A stretch of 45,018 nucleotides of DNA, taken from positions 1 to 45,018 of the forward strand of contig NZ_JAIQZJ010000025.1 of NCBI RefSeq assembly GCF_020073815.1, written 5' to 3'. Under the pieces are notes generated by a model. It did no database searches, had not been told where the DNA came from, and saw only the letters and a program-made list of their open reading frames with translations. Position 1 is the first letter of the stretch. Every line of letters begins with the position of its first letter. A program made the translations under genes and the position numbers. Shown here in pieces: positions 33,689-43,142 of this stretch. The DNA comes from Nocardioides mangrovi. GTDB lineage: Bacteria; Actinomycetota; Actinomycetes; Propionibacteriales; Nocardioidaceae.

Positions 33689-34224
33689 CGCCCGGGCTCG
33701 AGCGGGCGCTCTCGCTCATCGCGGACGTGCCCGACTTCCCCGAGCCCGGGATCCTCTTCAAGGACATCACCCCGCTCCTGGACGACGCGACGGCCCTCGG
33801 CTCCGTGGTCGAGGCGCTGGCGGCGCCCGGCCGCGACGACGCGGGCCGCCCGGTCGTCGACAAGGTCCTCGGCATGGAGTCGCGCGGCTTCATCCTCGGC
33901 GCCCCGGTGGCGCTCGCCCTCGGCGTCGGCTTCGTCCCGGTCCGCAAGGCCGGCAAGCTGCCCCGCCCGACGTACGCCGTCTCCTACGCCCTCGAGTACG
34001 GCGAGGCCACGCTCGAGGTGCACCAGGACGCGCTCCAGCCGGGGGACCGGGTGCTGCTCGTCGACGACGTGCTCGCGACCGGTGGCACCGCGAAGGCGAC
34101 GGTCGACCTGGTCGGCATGTGTGGCGGCTCGGTGCACGCGGTCGCGATGCTGATGGAGCTGAGCTTCCTGCCGGGGCGGGCCGCCCTCGACGGCGTCCCC
34201 CTCACCACGCTCCTCAGCGTCTAG
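33685..34224 (+). CDS. apt: Adenine phosphoribosyltransferase
   Basis: 179 residues. It converts adenine and PRPP to AMP. PDFPEPGILFKDITPLL near 14-30 is the N-terminal signature, GMESRGFILGAPVALALGVG near 58-77 the hood region, VRKAGKLPRPT near 81-91 holds the PRPP lysine loop, and the PRPP motif VLLVDDVLATGGTAKATVDL is at about 126-145. GTG start overlapping the secF stop. The position just before rel is conserved in actinobacteria and links purine salvage with (p)ppGpp control. Confidence 0.95.
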   Translation: MTPGLERALSLIADVPDFPEPGILFKDITPLLDDATALGSVVEALAAPGRDDAGRPVVDKVLGMESRGFILGAPVALALGVGFVPVRKAGKLPRPTYAVSYALEYGEATLEVHQDALQPGDRVLLVDDVLATGGTAKATVDLVGMCGGSVHAVAMLMELSFLPGRAALDGVPLTTLLSV

Positions 34225-34243
34225 CCAGCACCGGCCCGCCACG

Positions 34244-34249
34244 TAGACT
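34244..34249 (+). promoter_or_regulatory. Leaderless -10 box for rel
   Basis: TAGACT is followed by seven bases and the GTG at 34257. This gives rel its own leaderless promoter besides readthrough from apt. Confidence 0.55.
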
Positions 34250-34256
34250 GGCCAGC

Positions 34257-36563
34257 GTGACCGAGGAGCGCACCGCACCGCCCGAAGAGCGGGAGCGTCG
34301 CGCGCCCGAGGCGGCCCCCTCCACGCGGAGCATGCGGGCCCGGCTGGCCCGGATGGGCACCCGCAACCAGACCGCCAACCCGGTCCTCGAGCCGCTCTTC
34401 CGATCGGTGCGCGCCAACCACCCGAAGGCCGACCTCGGCCTGCTCGAGCGGGCCTACCTGACCGCCGAGAAGATGCACGGCACCCAGACCCGCAAGAGCG
34501 GCGACCCCTACATCACCCACCCGCTCGCGGTCACCACGATCCTCGCCGACATCGGCATGACCGAGCCGACGCTGGCCGCCTCGCTGCTCCACGACACCGT
34601 CGAGGACACGCCGTACACCCTCGAGCAGGTCCGGCAGGACTTCGGCGACGAGATCGCCCAGCTCGTCGACGGCGTGACCAAACTCGACAAGGTCAAGTAC
34701 GGCGACTCCGCGCAGGCCGAGACGATCCGCAAGATGATCGTCGCGATGTCGCGCGACATCCGGGTGCTGGTCATCAAGCTCGCCGACCGGCTCCACAACA
34801 TGCGCACCCTGCGCTACGTCCGGCAGGAGACCCAGGAGCGGGTCGCCCGCGAGACCCTCGACATCTACGCCCCGCTGGCCCACCGGCTGGGCATGAACAC
34901 CATCAAGTGGGAGCTCGAGGACCTCGCGTTTGCGACCCTGCACCCCAAGATCTACGACGAGATCGTGCGGATGGTGGCCGAGCGGGCGCCCTCGCGCGAC
35001 CAGTTCCTGGCCGAGGTGATCTCGCAGGTCCAGGCCGACCTGCGCGAGGCCAAGGTCAAGTGCACCGTCACCGGCCGCCCGAAGCACTACTACTCGATCT
35101 ACCAGAAGATGATCGTCGGCGGCCGCGACTTCTCCGACATCTACGACCTGGTCGGCATCCGGGTGCTCGTCGAGAACGACCGCGACTGCTACACCGTCCT
35201 CGGCGTGCTCCACTCGCGCTGGAACCCGGTCCTCGGCCGGTTCAAGGACTACGTCGCGATGCCGAAGTTCAACATGTACCAGTCGCTGCACACGACGGTG
35301 ATCGGCCCGCAGGGCAAGCCGGTCGAGCTGCAGATCCGCACCTACTCCATGCACCGCCGCGCCGAGTACGGCGTCGCCGCGCACTGGAAGTACAAGGAGG
35401 ACGGCCGCGCCGGCGTCGACACCGACCGGCTCGCCGACCAGGACGACATGACCTGGGTGCGCCAGCTGCTCGACTGGCAGAACGAGGTCGAGGACCCGGG
35501 CGAGTTCCTGGAGTCGCTGCGCTTCGAGATCAACCGCGCCGAGGTCTACGTCTTCACCCCGCGCGGCGACGTGATCGCGCTCCCGGCCGGCTCGACCCCG
35601 GTCGACTTCGCGTACGCCGTGCACACCGAGGTCGGCCACCACACCATCGGCGCCCGCGTGAACGGCCGCCTGGTGCCCCTGGAGTCGGGTCTGGAGAACG
35701 GCGACGTGGTCGAGGTCTTCACCTCCAAGTCGCCGACCGCCGGTCCGTCGCGCGACTGGCTCGCCTTCGTGAGGTCTCCGCGGGCCCGCTCGAAGATCCG
35801 TCAGTGGTTCACCAAGGAGCGGCGCGAGGAGGCGATCGACCAGGGCAAGGAGCAGATCGCCAAGCTCATGCGCAAGGAGGGCCTGCCCCTCAAGCGGCTC
35901 ATGACCCACGAGTCGCTGATGCTCGCCGCGACCCACTTCAAGCTGACCGACGTCTCGGCTCTCTACGCCGCCGTCGGCGAGGGCAACCTGTCCGCGCAGG
36001 CCGTCGTACGCCGGGTCATCGACCTGCACGGCGGCGACGACGGGGCGGCTGAGGACCTCGCCGAGGGCGTCACGATCACCGGCCGCCGGTCGCGGGCGAA
36101 GGTCCAGCCGGGCGGCGACTCGGGCGTCATCGTCAAGGGCGCGGCCGACGTCTGGGTGAAGCTGGCGAAGTGCTGCACCCCGGTGCCGCCCGACCCGATC
36201 CTGGGCTTCGTGACCAAGGGCGGGGGAGTGTCGGTGCACCGCCAGAACTGCACCAACGCCTCGAGCCTGCAGTCCCAGCCCGAGCGGCTCATCGACGTCG
36301 AGTGGGCGCCGACCGGCCAGTCGAGCTTCCTGGTCAACATCCAGGTCGAGGCGCTCGACCGGGCCCGGCTGCTCTCTGACATCACGATGGCGCTCTCCGA
36401 CGCCCACGTGGACATCCTCAGCGCCAACCTCTCGACGACCCGCGACCGGGTCGCCAAGAGCCGCTTCACCTTCGAGATGGCCGAGGCCAAGCACCTCGAC
36501 ACCGTGCTCAAGGCGGTCCGCTCGGTCCCCGGCGTGTTCGACGCCTATCGCGTGACCCAGTAG
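34257..36563 (+). CDS. relA: Bifunctional (p)ppGpp synthetase/hydrolase Rel
   Basis: 768 residues, full length. The hydrolase HD domain is intact: LLHDTVEDTPYTLEQ with His112-Asp113 and Glu116-Asp117. The synthetase domain has TGRPKHYYSIYQKMIVGGRD near 271-290 and DIYDLVGIRVLVENDRDCYT near 293-312. A TGS domain (VYVFTPRGDVIALPAGST near 429-446), a helical/zinc-type region with KCCTPVPPDPILGFVTKGGG near 638-657, and a C-terminal ACT domain follow. It makes and removes the alarmone on ribosomes. An ATG-like start is absent; GTG 34257 follows TAGACT by seven bases. A strong hairpin ends the gene. Confidence 0.96.
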   Translation: MTEERTAPPEERERRAPEAAPSTRSMRARLARMGTRNQTANPVLEPLFRSVRANHPKADLGLLERAYLTAEKMHGTQTRKSGDPYITHPLAVTTILADIGMTEPTLAASLLHDTVEDTPYTLEQVRQDFGDEIAQLVDGVTKLDKVKYGDSAQAETIRKMIVAMSRDIRVLVIKLADRLHNMRTLRYVRQETQERVARETLDIYAPLAHRLGMNTIKWELEDLAFATLHPKIYDEIVRMVAERAPSRDQFLAEVISQVQADLREAKVKCTVTGRPKHYYSIYQKMIVGGRDFSDIYDLVGIRVLVENDRDCYTVLGVLHSRWNPVLGRFKDYVAMPKFNMYQSLHTTVIGPQGKPVELQIRTYSMHRRAEYGVAAHWKYKEDGRAGVDTDRLADQDDMTWVRQLLDWQNEVEDPGEFLESLRFEINRAEVYVFTPRGDVIALPAGSTPVDFAYAVHTEVGHHTIGARVNGRLVPLESGLENGDVVEVFTSKSPTAGPSRDWLAFVRSPRARSKIRQWFTKERREEAIDQGKEQIAKLMRKEGLPLKRLMTHESLMLAATHFKLTDVSALYAAVGEGNLSAQAVVRRVIDLHGGDDGAAEDLAEGVTITGRRSRAKVQPGGDSGVIVKGAADVWVKLAKCCTPVPPDPILGFVTKGGGVSVHRQNCTNASSLQSQPERLIDVEWAPTGQSSFLVNIQVEALDRARLLSDITMALSDAHVDILSANLSTTRDRVAKSRFTFEMAEAKHLDTVLKAVRSVPGVFDAYRVTQ

Positions 36564-36564
36564 C

Positions 36565-36627
36565 CGTCGTACCTGACGGAATGGTCGTGGATCCGCACGG
36601 ATCGCGACCGAGACGTCAGGTACGACG
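36565..36627. terminator. Perfect long hairpin between convergent rel and DUF349 genes
   Basis: CGTCGTACCTGACG (36565-36578) pairs with CGTCAGGTACGACG (36614-36627). The enclosed 35 bases fold further: GGTCG/CGACC and GGATCCG/CGGATC. Symmetric, so it can stop both genes. The outer arm also occurs at 395-408. Confidence 0.8.
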
Positions 36628-36638
36628 CGCGGCGCCGG

Positions 36639-37877
36639 TCAGCTGAAGTCGGCCGAGGCGCGCTTGGCCATCTCCAGGAAGGACTTGCGGGACTCGAGGT
36701 TGTCCTCGAGCTCGGTGACCTTCTTGGCGTTGCCGGCGGCCCGGGCCTTCTCGAGGTCCTTCTCGACCTGGGCGATCGCCGCCTCGAGCTTGGAGACCAT
36801 GTCGTCGGCGCGGGCGGACTTCTCCGGGTCCGAGCGACGCCACTGCTCGTCCTCGGCGCCGCGGATCTCCTGCTCGACCTTGCGCATGCGGCCCTCGAGC
36901 TCCTTCATGCGGTCGCGCGGCACCTTCCCGGCGGCGTCCCAGCGGTCCGCGAGGTCGCGGAACGCGCGCTTGGCGGCGTCGATGTCGCCGGTCTCGCGCA
37001 GCGGGGGGAGCAGCGCCTCGGCCTCGACGAGCAGCTCCTCCTTGACCACCGCGTTGGCGGCGAACTCCTGGTCCTGCTCGGCGGCCGCGGCGTCGCGGGC
37101 CCCGAAGAAGGTGTCCTGGGCGCCCCGGAAGCGCTTCCACAGCGCGTCGTCGACCTCGCGCGGCGCCGGGCCGGCGGCCTTCCACTGGCGCATCAGGTCG
37201 CGGTAGCGCCCGGCGGTCGGGCCCCAGTCGGTCGAGGTCGCCAGCGACTCGGCCTCGGTGGCCAGCCGCTCCTTGACACCCCGTGCCGCGTCGCGCTTCT
37301 CGTGCTGCTCGGCGAAGTGCGCCTTGCGGCGCCGGGTGTACGCCGTGCGCGCGGTCGAGAAGCGCCGCCAGAGCGCGTCGTCGGAGGCGCGGTCGATGCG
37401 GGGGAGCGCCTTCCACTCGTCGAGCAGCTCGCGCATCCGGTTGGCGCCCTGGCGCCAGTCCTGGCTCTCGGCGAGCGTCTCGGCCTCGGCGACGATCTTC
37501 TCCTTGCCGGCCCGCGCCTCGGCGGACTTCTGCGCCCGCTCGGCCTTGCGCGCCTCACGCTGCTGCTCCAGCAGCGGCGCGAGCGCGTCCAGGCGGCCGG
37601 TGAGGGCGGCCAGGTCGCCGACGGCGTTGGCGGTCTCGACCTGCTCGCGCACGGTCCGGACCGAGGACGCCGCCTCGTCGGGCGACATCACGCCCGAGGA
37701 GACGCGCTGCTCGAGCAGGTCGACCTCGAACGCGAGCGCGGCGTACCGCTCGGTGAAGAAGGTGAGTGCCTCTTCCGGGGTGCCCTCGGGGTACTGTCCG
37801 ACGGAGCGCTCGCCGTCGGCGGTCCGCACGAAGACGGTCCCGTCGTCGTCGACTCGTCCCCACTCATGACTCGTCAC
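36639..37877 (-). CDS. DUF349 domain protein
   Basis: 412 residues, nearly all charged helix. An N-terminal part (GTVFVRTADGERSVGQYPEG near 13-32) is followed by repeated DUF349 units, each with a W-hydrophobic-basic core: WRQGANRMRELLDEWKALP near 140-158, WGPTAGRYRDLMRQWKAAGP near 217-236 and AKRAFRDLADRWDAAGKVPR near 301-320, with intervening DDALWRRF and DDALWKRF segments. The C-terminus is coiled coil. Family function is unknown; in actinobacteria it lies next to rel. The GTG start at 37877 fits the family N-terminus. Convergent with rel across a hairpin. Confidence 0.88.
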   Translation of the reverse strand: MTSHEWGRVDDDGTVFVRTADGERSVGQYPEGTPEEALTFFTERYAALAFEVDLLEQRVSSGVMSPDEAASSVRTVREQVETANAVGDLAALTGRLDALAPLLEQQREARKAERAQKSAEARAGKEKIVAEAETLAESQDWRQGANRMRELLDEWKALPRIDRASDDALWRRFSTARTAYTRRRKAHFAEQHEKRDAARGVKERLATEAESLATSTDWGPTAGRYRDLMRQWKAAGPAPREVDDALWKRFRGAQDTFFGARDAAAAEQDQEFAANAVVKEELLVEAEALLPPLRETGDIDAAKRAFRDLADRWDAAGKVPRDRMKELEGRMRKVEQEIRGAEDEQWRRSDPEKSARADDMVSKLEAAIAQVEKDLEKARAAGNAKKVTELEDNLESRKSFLEMAKRASADFS

Positions 37878-37992
37878 AGGTGCACTCCACTCGAAGCTCG
37901 TCCGTCGTTCCGGGCAACCGGTCGGGGACCATGCTAGTCAAGGCCGGGACCGGGGCGCAGATACCGATGCGACGGGTGGACGCCGTGCTCGA

Positions 37993-37998
37993 TAGTCT
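37993..37998 (+). promoter_or_regulatory. Leaderless -10 box for the metallo-hydrolase gene
   Basis: TAGTCT is followed by six bases and the GTG at 38005; no ribosome site is present. Confidence 0.55.
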
Positions 37999-38004
37999 GC
38001 CGGG

Positions 38005-38691
38005 GTGTTGATCGCCGGCTTTCCCGCGGGTCCGTGGGGCACCAACTGCTACGTCGCCGCCACCGGACCCGGCAGCGAGTGCGTCGTGATCGACCCCGGC
38101 AAGGACGCCGCCGGCGGCGTCGCCGACGTGGTCCGGGAGCACCGTCTCAAGCCGGTCGCCGTCCTGGTCACGCACGGGCACGTCGACCACATGTGGTGCG
38201 TCGCGCCGGTCGCCGGCACCTACGACGCGACCGCGTGGATCCACCCGGCCGACCGGCACCTGCTCGCGAACCCGATGGCCGGGATGTCCCGCGAGACGAC
38301 CGCCATGCTGCTCGGCGGCAGCTACGAGTTCGCCGAGCCCGACGACGTCCGCGAGCTGACCGACCTCCAGGAGCTCGAGATCGCAGGCCTGCGCTTCGTC
38401 GTCGACCACACCCCGGGCCACACCGAGGGGTCGGTGACCTTCCGGACGCCGTACGACGCCCCGAGTCCCGGGGCAGCGGACGTCTCCGAGGTGATGTTCT
38501 CCGGCGACCTGCTCTTCGCGGGCTCGATCGGCCGCACCGACCTGCCCGGCGGCGACCATCTGACGATGCTGCAGAGCCTCAAGAGCAAGGTGCTTCCCCT
38601 CGCCGACGACGTCGTCGTGCTCCCGGGCCACGGTGAGCAGACCTCGATCGGCCGGGAGCGCGTGACCAACCCCTTCCTCCAGGACCTCTGA
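38005..38691 (+). CDS. Metallo-beta-lactamase fold hydrolase (glyoxalase II-like)
   Basis: 228 residues. Metal motif THGHVDHMW near 53-61 (HxHxDH), the later His in VDHTPGHTEGSVTF near 133-146, Asp in MFSGDLLFAGSIGRTDLPGG near 165-184 and the last His in LPGHGEQTSIG near 208-218. This matches YcbL/glyoxalase II-type thioester hydrolases; the substrate is not shown by the sequence. In mycobacteria the same kind of gene (Rv2581c) precedes hisS. The GTG start is leaderless after TAGTCT. One-base overlap with hisS, so hisS is coupled to it. Confidence 0.88.
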   Translation: MLIAGFPAGPWGTNCYVAATGPGSECVVIDPGKDAAGGVADVVREHRLKPVAVLVTHGHVDHMWCVAPVAGTYDATAWIHPADRHLLANPMAGMSRETTAMLLGGSYEFAEPDDVRELTDLQELEIAGLRFVVDHTPGHTEGSVTFRTPYDAPSPGAADVSEVMFSGDLLFAGSIGRTDLPGGDHLTMLQSLKSKVLPLADDVVVLPGHGEQTSIGRERVTNPFLQDL

Positions 38692-40031
38692 TGGCTTCCA
38701 AGATCGCCCCGCTGAGCGGGTTCCCTGAGCTCCTGCCCGCAGACCGGGCCGTGGAGCGGCAGGTCGTCGAGACCCTGTCGCGCACCTTCGAGCTGCACGG
38801 CTTCGCCAACATCGAGACCCGCGTCGTCGAGCCCCTCGACCGGCTCGCCAAGGGCGGCGAGATCGACAAGGAGATCTACGTGCTCCGCCGGCTCCAGGCC
38901 GGCGACGAGGACGGCGACTCCGGGCTCGGCCTGCACTTCGACCTCACGGTGCCGTTCGCGCGCTACGTGCTCGAGCACGCCGGCCACCTGGAGTTCCCGT
39001 TCCGCCGCTTCCAGATCCAGCCGGCCTGGCGGGGCGAGCGGCCCCAGGAGGGCCGCTACCGGCAGTTCACCCAGGCCGACGTCGACATCGTCGGCAAGGA
39101 CGTCCTGCCCTTCCACCACGACGTCGAGGTGATGCGGGTGATGGTGGACGCGCTCGACGCGCTGCCGATCCCGCCGGTGAGCTTCCAGTTCAACAACCGC
39201 AAGCTGATCCAGGGCTTCTACCGCGGCCTCGGCCTGCCCGACGTGACCACCGCGATCCGCACCATCGACAAGCTCGACAAGCTCCCCGCCGAGCAGGTCG
39301 CCGCGCTCCTCGTGAGCGACGCCGGGGCGACCCCCGAGCAGGCGCAGCGCTGCCTGGAGCTCGCGACCATCCGGGTCGCCGACACCTCCTTCGTCGACCG
39401 GGTGCGGGCGCTCGGCGTCGAGGACGAGCTGCTCGACGAGGGCCTGGTCGAGCTCGCCGCCGTCGTCGAGGGCTGCTCGGCGGGGGACCACCGCCACGTC
39501 AGCGTGGAGGCCAACCTGCGGATCGCGCGGGGTCTCGACTACTACACCGGCACCGTCGTCGAGATCTTCATGGAGGGCTACGAGCGCCTGAAGTCGGTCG
39601 GCGGCGGCGGCCGCTACGACGCGCTCGCGACCGACGGCCGCTCGACGTACCCCGGCGTGGGCGTGTCGTTCGGCGTCTCCCGCAGCCTCATCCCGCTCCT
39701 CGCCGACGGGGTGCTCGCCGGCAGCCGGCCGGTCCCGAGCGCCGTGCTCGTCGCCGTCGCCGATGAGGAGACCCGCGCGCAGAGCACCGCCGTCGCGACG
39801 GCGCTGCGCGCTCGCGGCATCCCGTGCGAGGTCGCGGCGTCCGCGCAGAAGTTCGGCAAGCAGATCCGGTACGCCGAGCGCCGGGGCATCCCCTACGTGT
39901 GGTTCCCCGGCGAGGCCCACGAGGTCAAGGACATCCGATCCGGGGACCAGGTCGCCGCCGATCCGGCCGACTGGACCCCACCCATCGAGGACCTGCGACC
40001 GCAGGTGCTAGTCAAGGAGACAGAGAAGTGA
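38691..40031 (+). CDS. hisS: Histidyl-tRNA synthetase
   Basis: 446 residues, class II synthetase. Motif 1 region SGFPELLPADRAVERQVVET near 8-27, LHFDLTVPFARYV near 83-95, motif 2 with FRRFQIQPAWRGERPQEGRY near 104-123, histidine motif LRIARGLDYYTGTVVEI near 277-293, GGGGRYDALA near 304-313 and motif 3 GVGVSFGVSRSLIPLL near 323-338, followed by the anticodon-binding domain. It charges tRNA-His. Start codon shares a base with the stop of the hydrolase; the stop overlaps aspS by GTGA. Confidence 0.96.
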   Translation: MASKIAPLSGFPELLPADRAVERQVVETLSRTFELHGFANIETRVVEPLDRLAKGGEIDKEIYVLRRLQAGDEDGDSGLGLHFDLTVPFARYVLEHAGHLEFPFRRFQIQPAWRGERPQEGRYRQFTQADVDIVGKDVLPFHHDVEVMRVMVDALDALPIPPVSFQFNNRKLIQGFYRGLGLPDVTTAIRTIDKLDKLPAEQVAALLVSDAGATPEQAQRCLELATIRVADTSFVDRVRALGVEDELLDEGLVELAAVVEGCSAGDHRHVSVEANLRIARGLDYYTGTVVEIFMEGYERLKSVGGGGRYDALATDGRSTYPGVGVSFGVSRSLIPLLADGVLAGSRPVPSAVLVAVADEETRAQSTAVATALRARGIPCEVAASAQKFGKQIRYAERRGIPYVWFPGEAHEVKDIRSGDQVAADPADWTPPIEDLRPQVLVKETEK

Positions 40032-41818
40032 TCCGCACCCAGGACGCCGGCGCCCTGACGCTGCCTGCGCACGTCGGCCAGACCGTGACCCTCGCCGGAT
40101 GGGTGGCCAACCGGCGCGACCACGGCGGGGTCGCCTTCATCGATCTCCGCGACGCCTCGGGCGTCGTCCAGGTGGTGATCCGGGACTCCGAGGTGGCGCA
40201 CCCGCTGCGCAACGAGTTCTGCCTGAAGGTCACCGGTGAGGTGGTCGAGCGCACCGAGGGCAACATCAACCCGAACCTGCCCACCGGCGCCTACGAGGTC
40301 GTGGCGACCGACGTCGAGGTGCTCAGCGCCGCGGCCCCGCTGCCCTTCCCGATCAGCGACCACGTCGACGTCGGCGAGGAGGCGCGCCTGCGCCACCGCT
40401 ACCTCGACCTGCGCCGCAGCGGCCCCGGCGCCGCGATCCGCCTGCGCAGCAAGGTCAACAAGGCCGCGCGCGACGTGCTCGACGCGGAGGGCTTCGTCGA
40501 GATCGAGACGCCGACCCTGACCCGCAGCACCCCCGAGGGCGCCCGCGACTTCCTGGTTCCCGCGCGCCTGCAGCCGGGCAGCTGGTACGCCCTGCCGCAG
40601 AGCCCGCAGCTCTTCAAGCAGCTGCTGATGGTCGCCGGCATGGAGCGCTACTTCCAGATCGCCCGCTGCTACCGCGACGAGGACTTCCGCGCCGACCGGC
40701 AGCCGGAGTTCACCCAGCTCGACATCGAGATGAGCTTCGTCGAGCAGGACGACGTCATCGCCGTCGCCGAGCAGATCCTGGTCGCGCTCTGGAAGCTGAT
40801 CGGCCACGACGTACCCGTGCCGCTGACGCGGATGACGTACGCCGAGGCGATGGCCCGCTACGGCTCCGACAAGCCCGACCTGCGGATGGGTCAGGAGCTC
40901 GTCGACTGCACCGACTACTTCAAGGACACCCCCTTCCGCGTCTTCCAGGCGCCGTACGTCGGCGCCGTCGTGATGCCCGGGGGAGCGAGCCAGCCGCGCA
41001 AGCAGCTCGACGCCTGGCAGGAGTGGGCCAAGCAGCGCGGCGCGCGCGGCCTCGCCTACGTCCTGGTCCAGGAGGACGGCGAGCTCGGCGGGCCGGTGTC
41101 GAAGAACATCTCCGACGAGGAGAAGGCCGGCCTGGCCGCCCACGTCGGCGCCCAGCCGGGCGACTGCGTCTTCTTCGCCGCCGGCGCGGTGAAGTCGAGC
41201 CGTGCGCTGCTCGGCGCCGCCCGCCTCGAGATCGGCCGCCGGTGCGGCCTGATCGACGAGAACGAGTGGAGCTTCCTCTGGGTCGTCGACGCGCCGCTCT
41301 TCGAGCCGGCCGACGACGCCACGGCCGCCGGTGACGTCGCCGTCGGCAGCGGCGCCTGGACCGCGGTCCACCACGCCTTCACCTCGCCGCAGGACCTCGA
41401 CACCTTCGACCAGGACCCCGGCAACGCGATCGCGTGGGCCTACGACATCGTCTGCAACGGCAACGAGATCGGCGGTGGCTCGATCCGTATCCACCGCGAC
41501 GACATCCAGAAGCGCGTCTTCGCGATCATGGGCATCGACGAGGACGAGGCGCAGGAGAAGTTCGGCTTCCTCCTCGAGGCGTTCAAGTACGGCGCGCCGC
41601 CGCACGGCGGGATCGCCTTCGGCTGGGACCGGATCGTCGCCCTGCTCTCGCGCAGCGACTCGATCCGCGACGTGATCGCCTTCCCCAAGTCCGGCGGCGG
41701 CTTCGACCCGCTCACCGCCGCGCCCGCTCCGATCACCCCGGAGCAGCGCAAGGAGGCGGGGGTGGACGCCCGTCCGGAGCCGAAGGCCGACCCGCAGGAC
41801 GCCACCCCACCCGCGTGA
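40028..41818 (+). CDS. aspS: Aspartyl-tRNA synthetase
   Basis: 596 residues. OB-fold anticodon domain (VTLAGWVANRRDHGGVAFID near 19-38), catalytic motif 2 RCYRDEDFRADRQPEFTQLD near 216-235, the bacterial GAD insertion (about 290-420) and motif 3 GGIAFGWDRIVALL near 532-545. RDHGG carries His where strictly discriminating E. coli-type enzymes have Leu, and TEGNIN has Gly at the second marker position, both features of non-discriminating AspRS that also charges tRNA-Asn. That is inference from motif comparison. The C-terminal 30 residues are Pro/Ala-rich. GTG start with AAGGAGA upstream. Confidence 0.96.
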   Translation: MIRTQDAGALTLPAHVGQTVTLAGWVANRRDHGGVAFIDLRDASGVVQVVIRDSEVAHPLRNEFCLKVTGEVVERTEGNINPNLPTGAYEVVATDVEVLSAAAPLPFPISDHVDVGEEARLRHRYLDLRRSGPGAAIRLRSKVNKAARDVLDAEGFVEIETPTLTRSTPEGARDFLVPARLQPGSWYALPQSPQLFKQLLMVAGMERYFQIARCYRDEDFRADRQPEFTQLDIEMSFVEQDDVIAVAEQILVALWKLIGHDVPVPLTRMTYAEAMARYGSDKPDLRMGQELVDCTDYFKDTPFRVFQAPYVGAVVMPGGASQPRKQLDAWQEWAKQRGARGLAYVLVQEDGELGGPVSKNISDEEKAGLAAHVGAQPGDCVFFAAGAVKSSRALLGAARLEIGRRCGLIDENEWSFLWVVDAPLFEPADDATAAGDVAVGSGAWTAVHHAFTSPQDLDTFDQDPGNAIAWAYDIVCNGNEIGGGSIRIHRDDIQKRVFAIMGIDEDEAQEKFGFLLEAFKYGAPPHGGIAFGWDRIVALLSRSDSIRDVIAFPKSGGGFDPLTAAPAPITPEQRKEAGVDARPEPKADPQDATPPA

Positions 41819-41869
41819 CCTGCGTCCCCGCGACGTAGCCTGTCGCCAGCCTGTGACCTAAAGATCCTG

Positions 41870-41900
41870 CCGTCCGAGCGCCCCCGCGGCGCAAGGACGG
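41870..41900 (+). terminator. Terminator after aspS
   Basis: CCGTCC/GGACGG encloses GCGCC/GGCGC with a five-base loop, about 50 bases after the aspS stop. Confidence 0.6.
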
Positions 41901-42109
41901 TGGTGATCACGATGGAGTCACGAAGGCTGTCGCGCTCCAGGACCATTCCGACGAATGCGGCTGGCGCCGGGTCGAGATCAGATCGTTACACGCAGAAGAT
42001 CGGTTCCTCGCCCGGTGTCACATAGAGTCGCTGCCGGTTCGTGGGTCCGGAGCCGTCACCCCGGCAAGGGATCCCGACGCCATGCACGATCCGATCAGAC
42101 AGAGGTGCC
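41901..42109 (+). promoter_or_regulatory. Upstream region of the peptide transporter genes
   Basis: No gene seen. TAGAGT at 42023-42028 is the best -10 box, giving a leader of about 75 bases with AGAGG before the permease start. No riboswitch fold was recognised. Confidence 0.35.
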
Positions 42110-43114
42110 ATGACCGCCAGTCCGGTGAACGAGCGCGAGCCCGAGAGCGCCCAGCAGGCTGCCGACAGGCGAGCCGCTTCAGGCCCCGCGAGCAAGTCGC
42201 CCACGCAGCTCGCGATGGCGCGGTTCCGCAAGGACAAGAAGTCGATGGCCGCGTTGGTCATCGTCATCCTCTACCTCCTCGCGGCGATCGCGGGCCCGAT
42301 CCTGAAGCTGGCGGGGGTGCTCGACCCGTTCAGCTCCGACCAGGACGCGATCGGTCCCGACGCGCTGCCGAGCGGCAAGTGGTGGGGCATCACGTGGGAC
42401 CACCCGCTGGGCATCGAGCCCGGCATCGGCCGCGACGTGCTGAGCCGGATCTGGCTCGGCCTGACCTACTCGCTGACCGTCGCCCTCGCCGCCTCGGTGA
42501 TCGCGGTCCTCCTGGGCGTCGTGCTCGGCATCATCGCCGGGTACGCCGGTGGCTGGGTCGACGCCATCATCGGCCGGCTCATCGACCTGGTGCTCGCCTT
42601 CCCGCAGACGCTGCTGCTGCTGGCGGCCTCGTCGGTCGGCATCGCGCTGCTCACCGACACCTTCCACGTCCCCGCCGGGCCGCTGGCCCAGGGTCTCTTC
42701 GTGATCCTGGTGCTCGGCCTCTTCGGCTGGACCGGCACGGCCCGCCTGATCCGCGGACAGGTGCTGTCGCTGCGCGAGCGCGAGTTCGTCGACGCCGCGC
42801 GGCTCTACGGCGCGAGCCGCCGCCGCATCTGGTTCAAGGAGCTGCTGCCCAACCTGTGGGCACCGGTGCTGGTCACCTTCACGCTCTACATGCCGGCCTT
42901 CATCTCCGCCGAGGCGGCGCTGTCCTACCTGGGCGTGAGCGTGCGGCCGCCGACGCCGACGCTCGGCAACATCCTCAAGGACTCGATCCAGTACGCCACC
43001 GGCGACTTCATGTACTTCTTCATGCCGGCCTTCCTGATCGCCCTCATCGTGGTCTCGTTCAACCTGCTCGGCGACGGCCTGCGCGATGCCCTGGATCCCA
43101 AGGGCGACCGCTGA
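42110..43114 (+). CDS. Peptide/nickel-type ABC transporter permease (DppC-like)
   Basis: 334 residues. A polar N-terminus of about 40 residues precedes the first span (ALVIVILYLLAAIAGPILKL near 47-66). PLGIEPGIGRDVLSRIWLGL near 102-121 is the DppC/OppC signature. Four to five spans follow, with the coupling motif EREFVDAARLYGASRRRIWF near 223-242 (EAA loop). These permeases pair with a DppB-type partner to import peptides or similar solutes. No DppB or ATPase gene is found before it, so the partners are presumably beyond the window or elsewhere. It is followed by the binding protein after 91 bases. Confidence 0.9.
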   Translation: MTASPVNEREPESAQQAADRRAASGPASKSPTQLAMARFRKDKKSMAALVIVILYLLAAIAGPILKLAGVLDPFSSDQDAIGPDALPSGKWWGITWDHPLGIEPGIGRDVLSRIWLGLTYSLTVALAASVIAVLLGVVLGIIAGYAGGWVDAIIGRLIDLVLAFPQTLLLLAASSVGIALLTDTFHVPAGPLAQGLFVILVLGLFGWTGTARLIRGQVLSLREREFVDAARLYGASRRRIWFKELLPNLWAPVLVTFTLYMPAFISAEAALSYLGVSVRPPTPTLGNILKDSIQYATGDFMYFFMPAFLIALIVVSFNLLGDGLRDALDPKGDR

Positions 43115-43142
43115 CCGCGCGTCACCCCCACCCCACAGTCTT

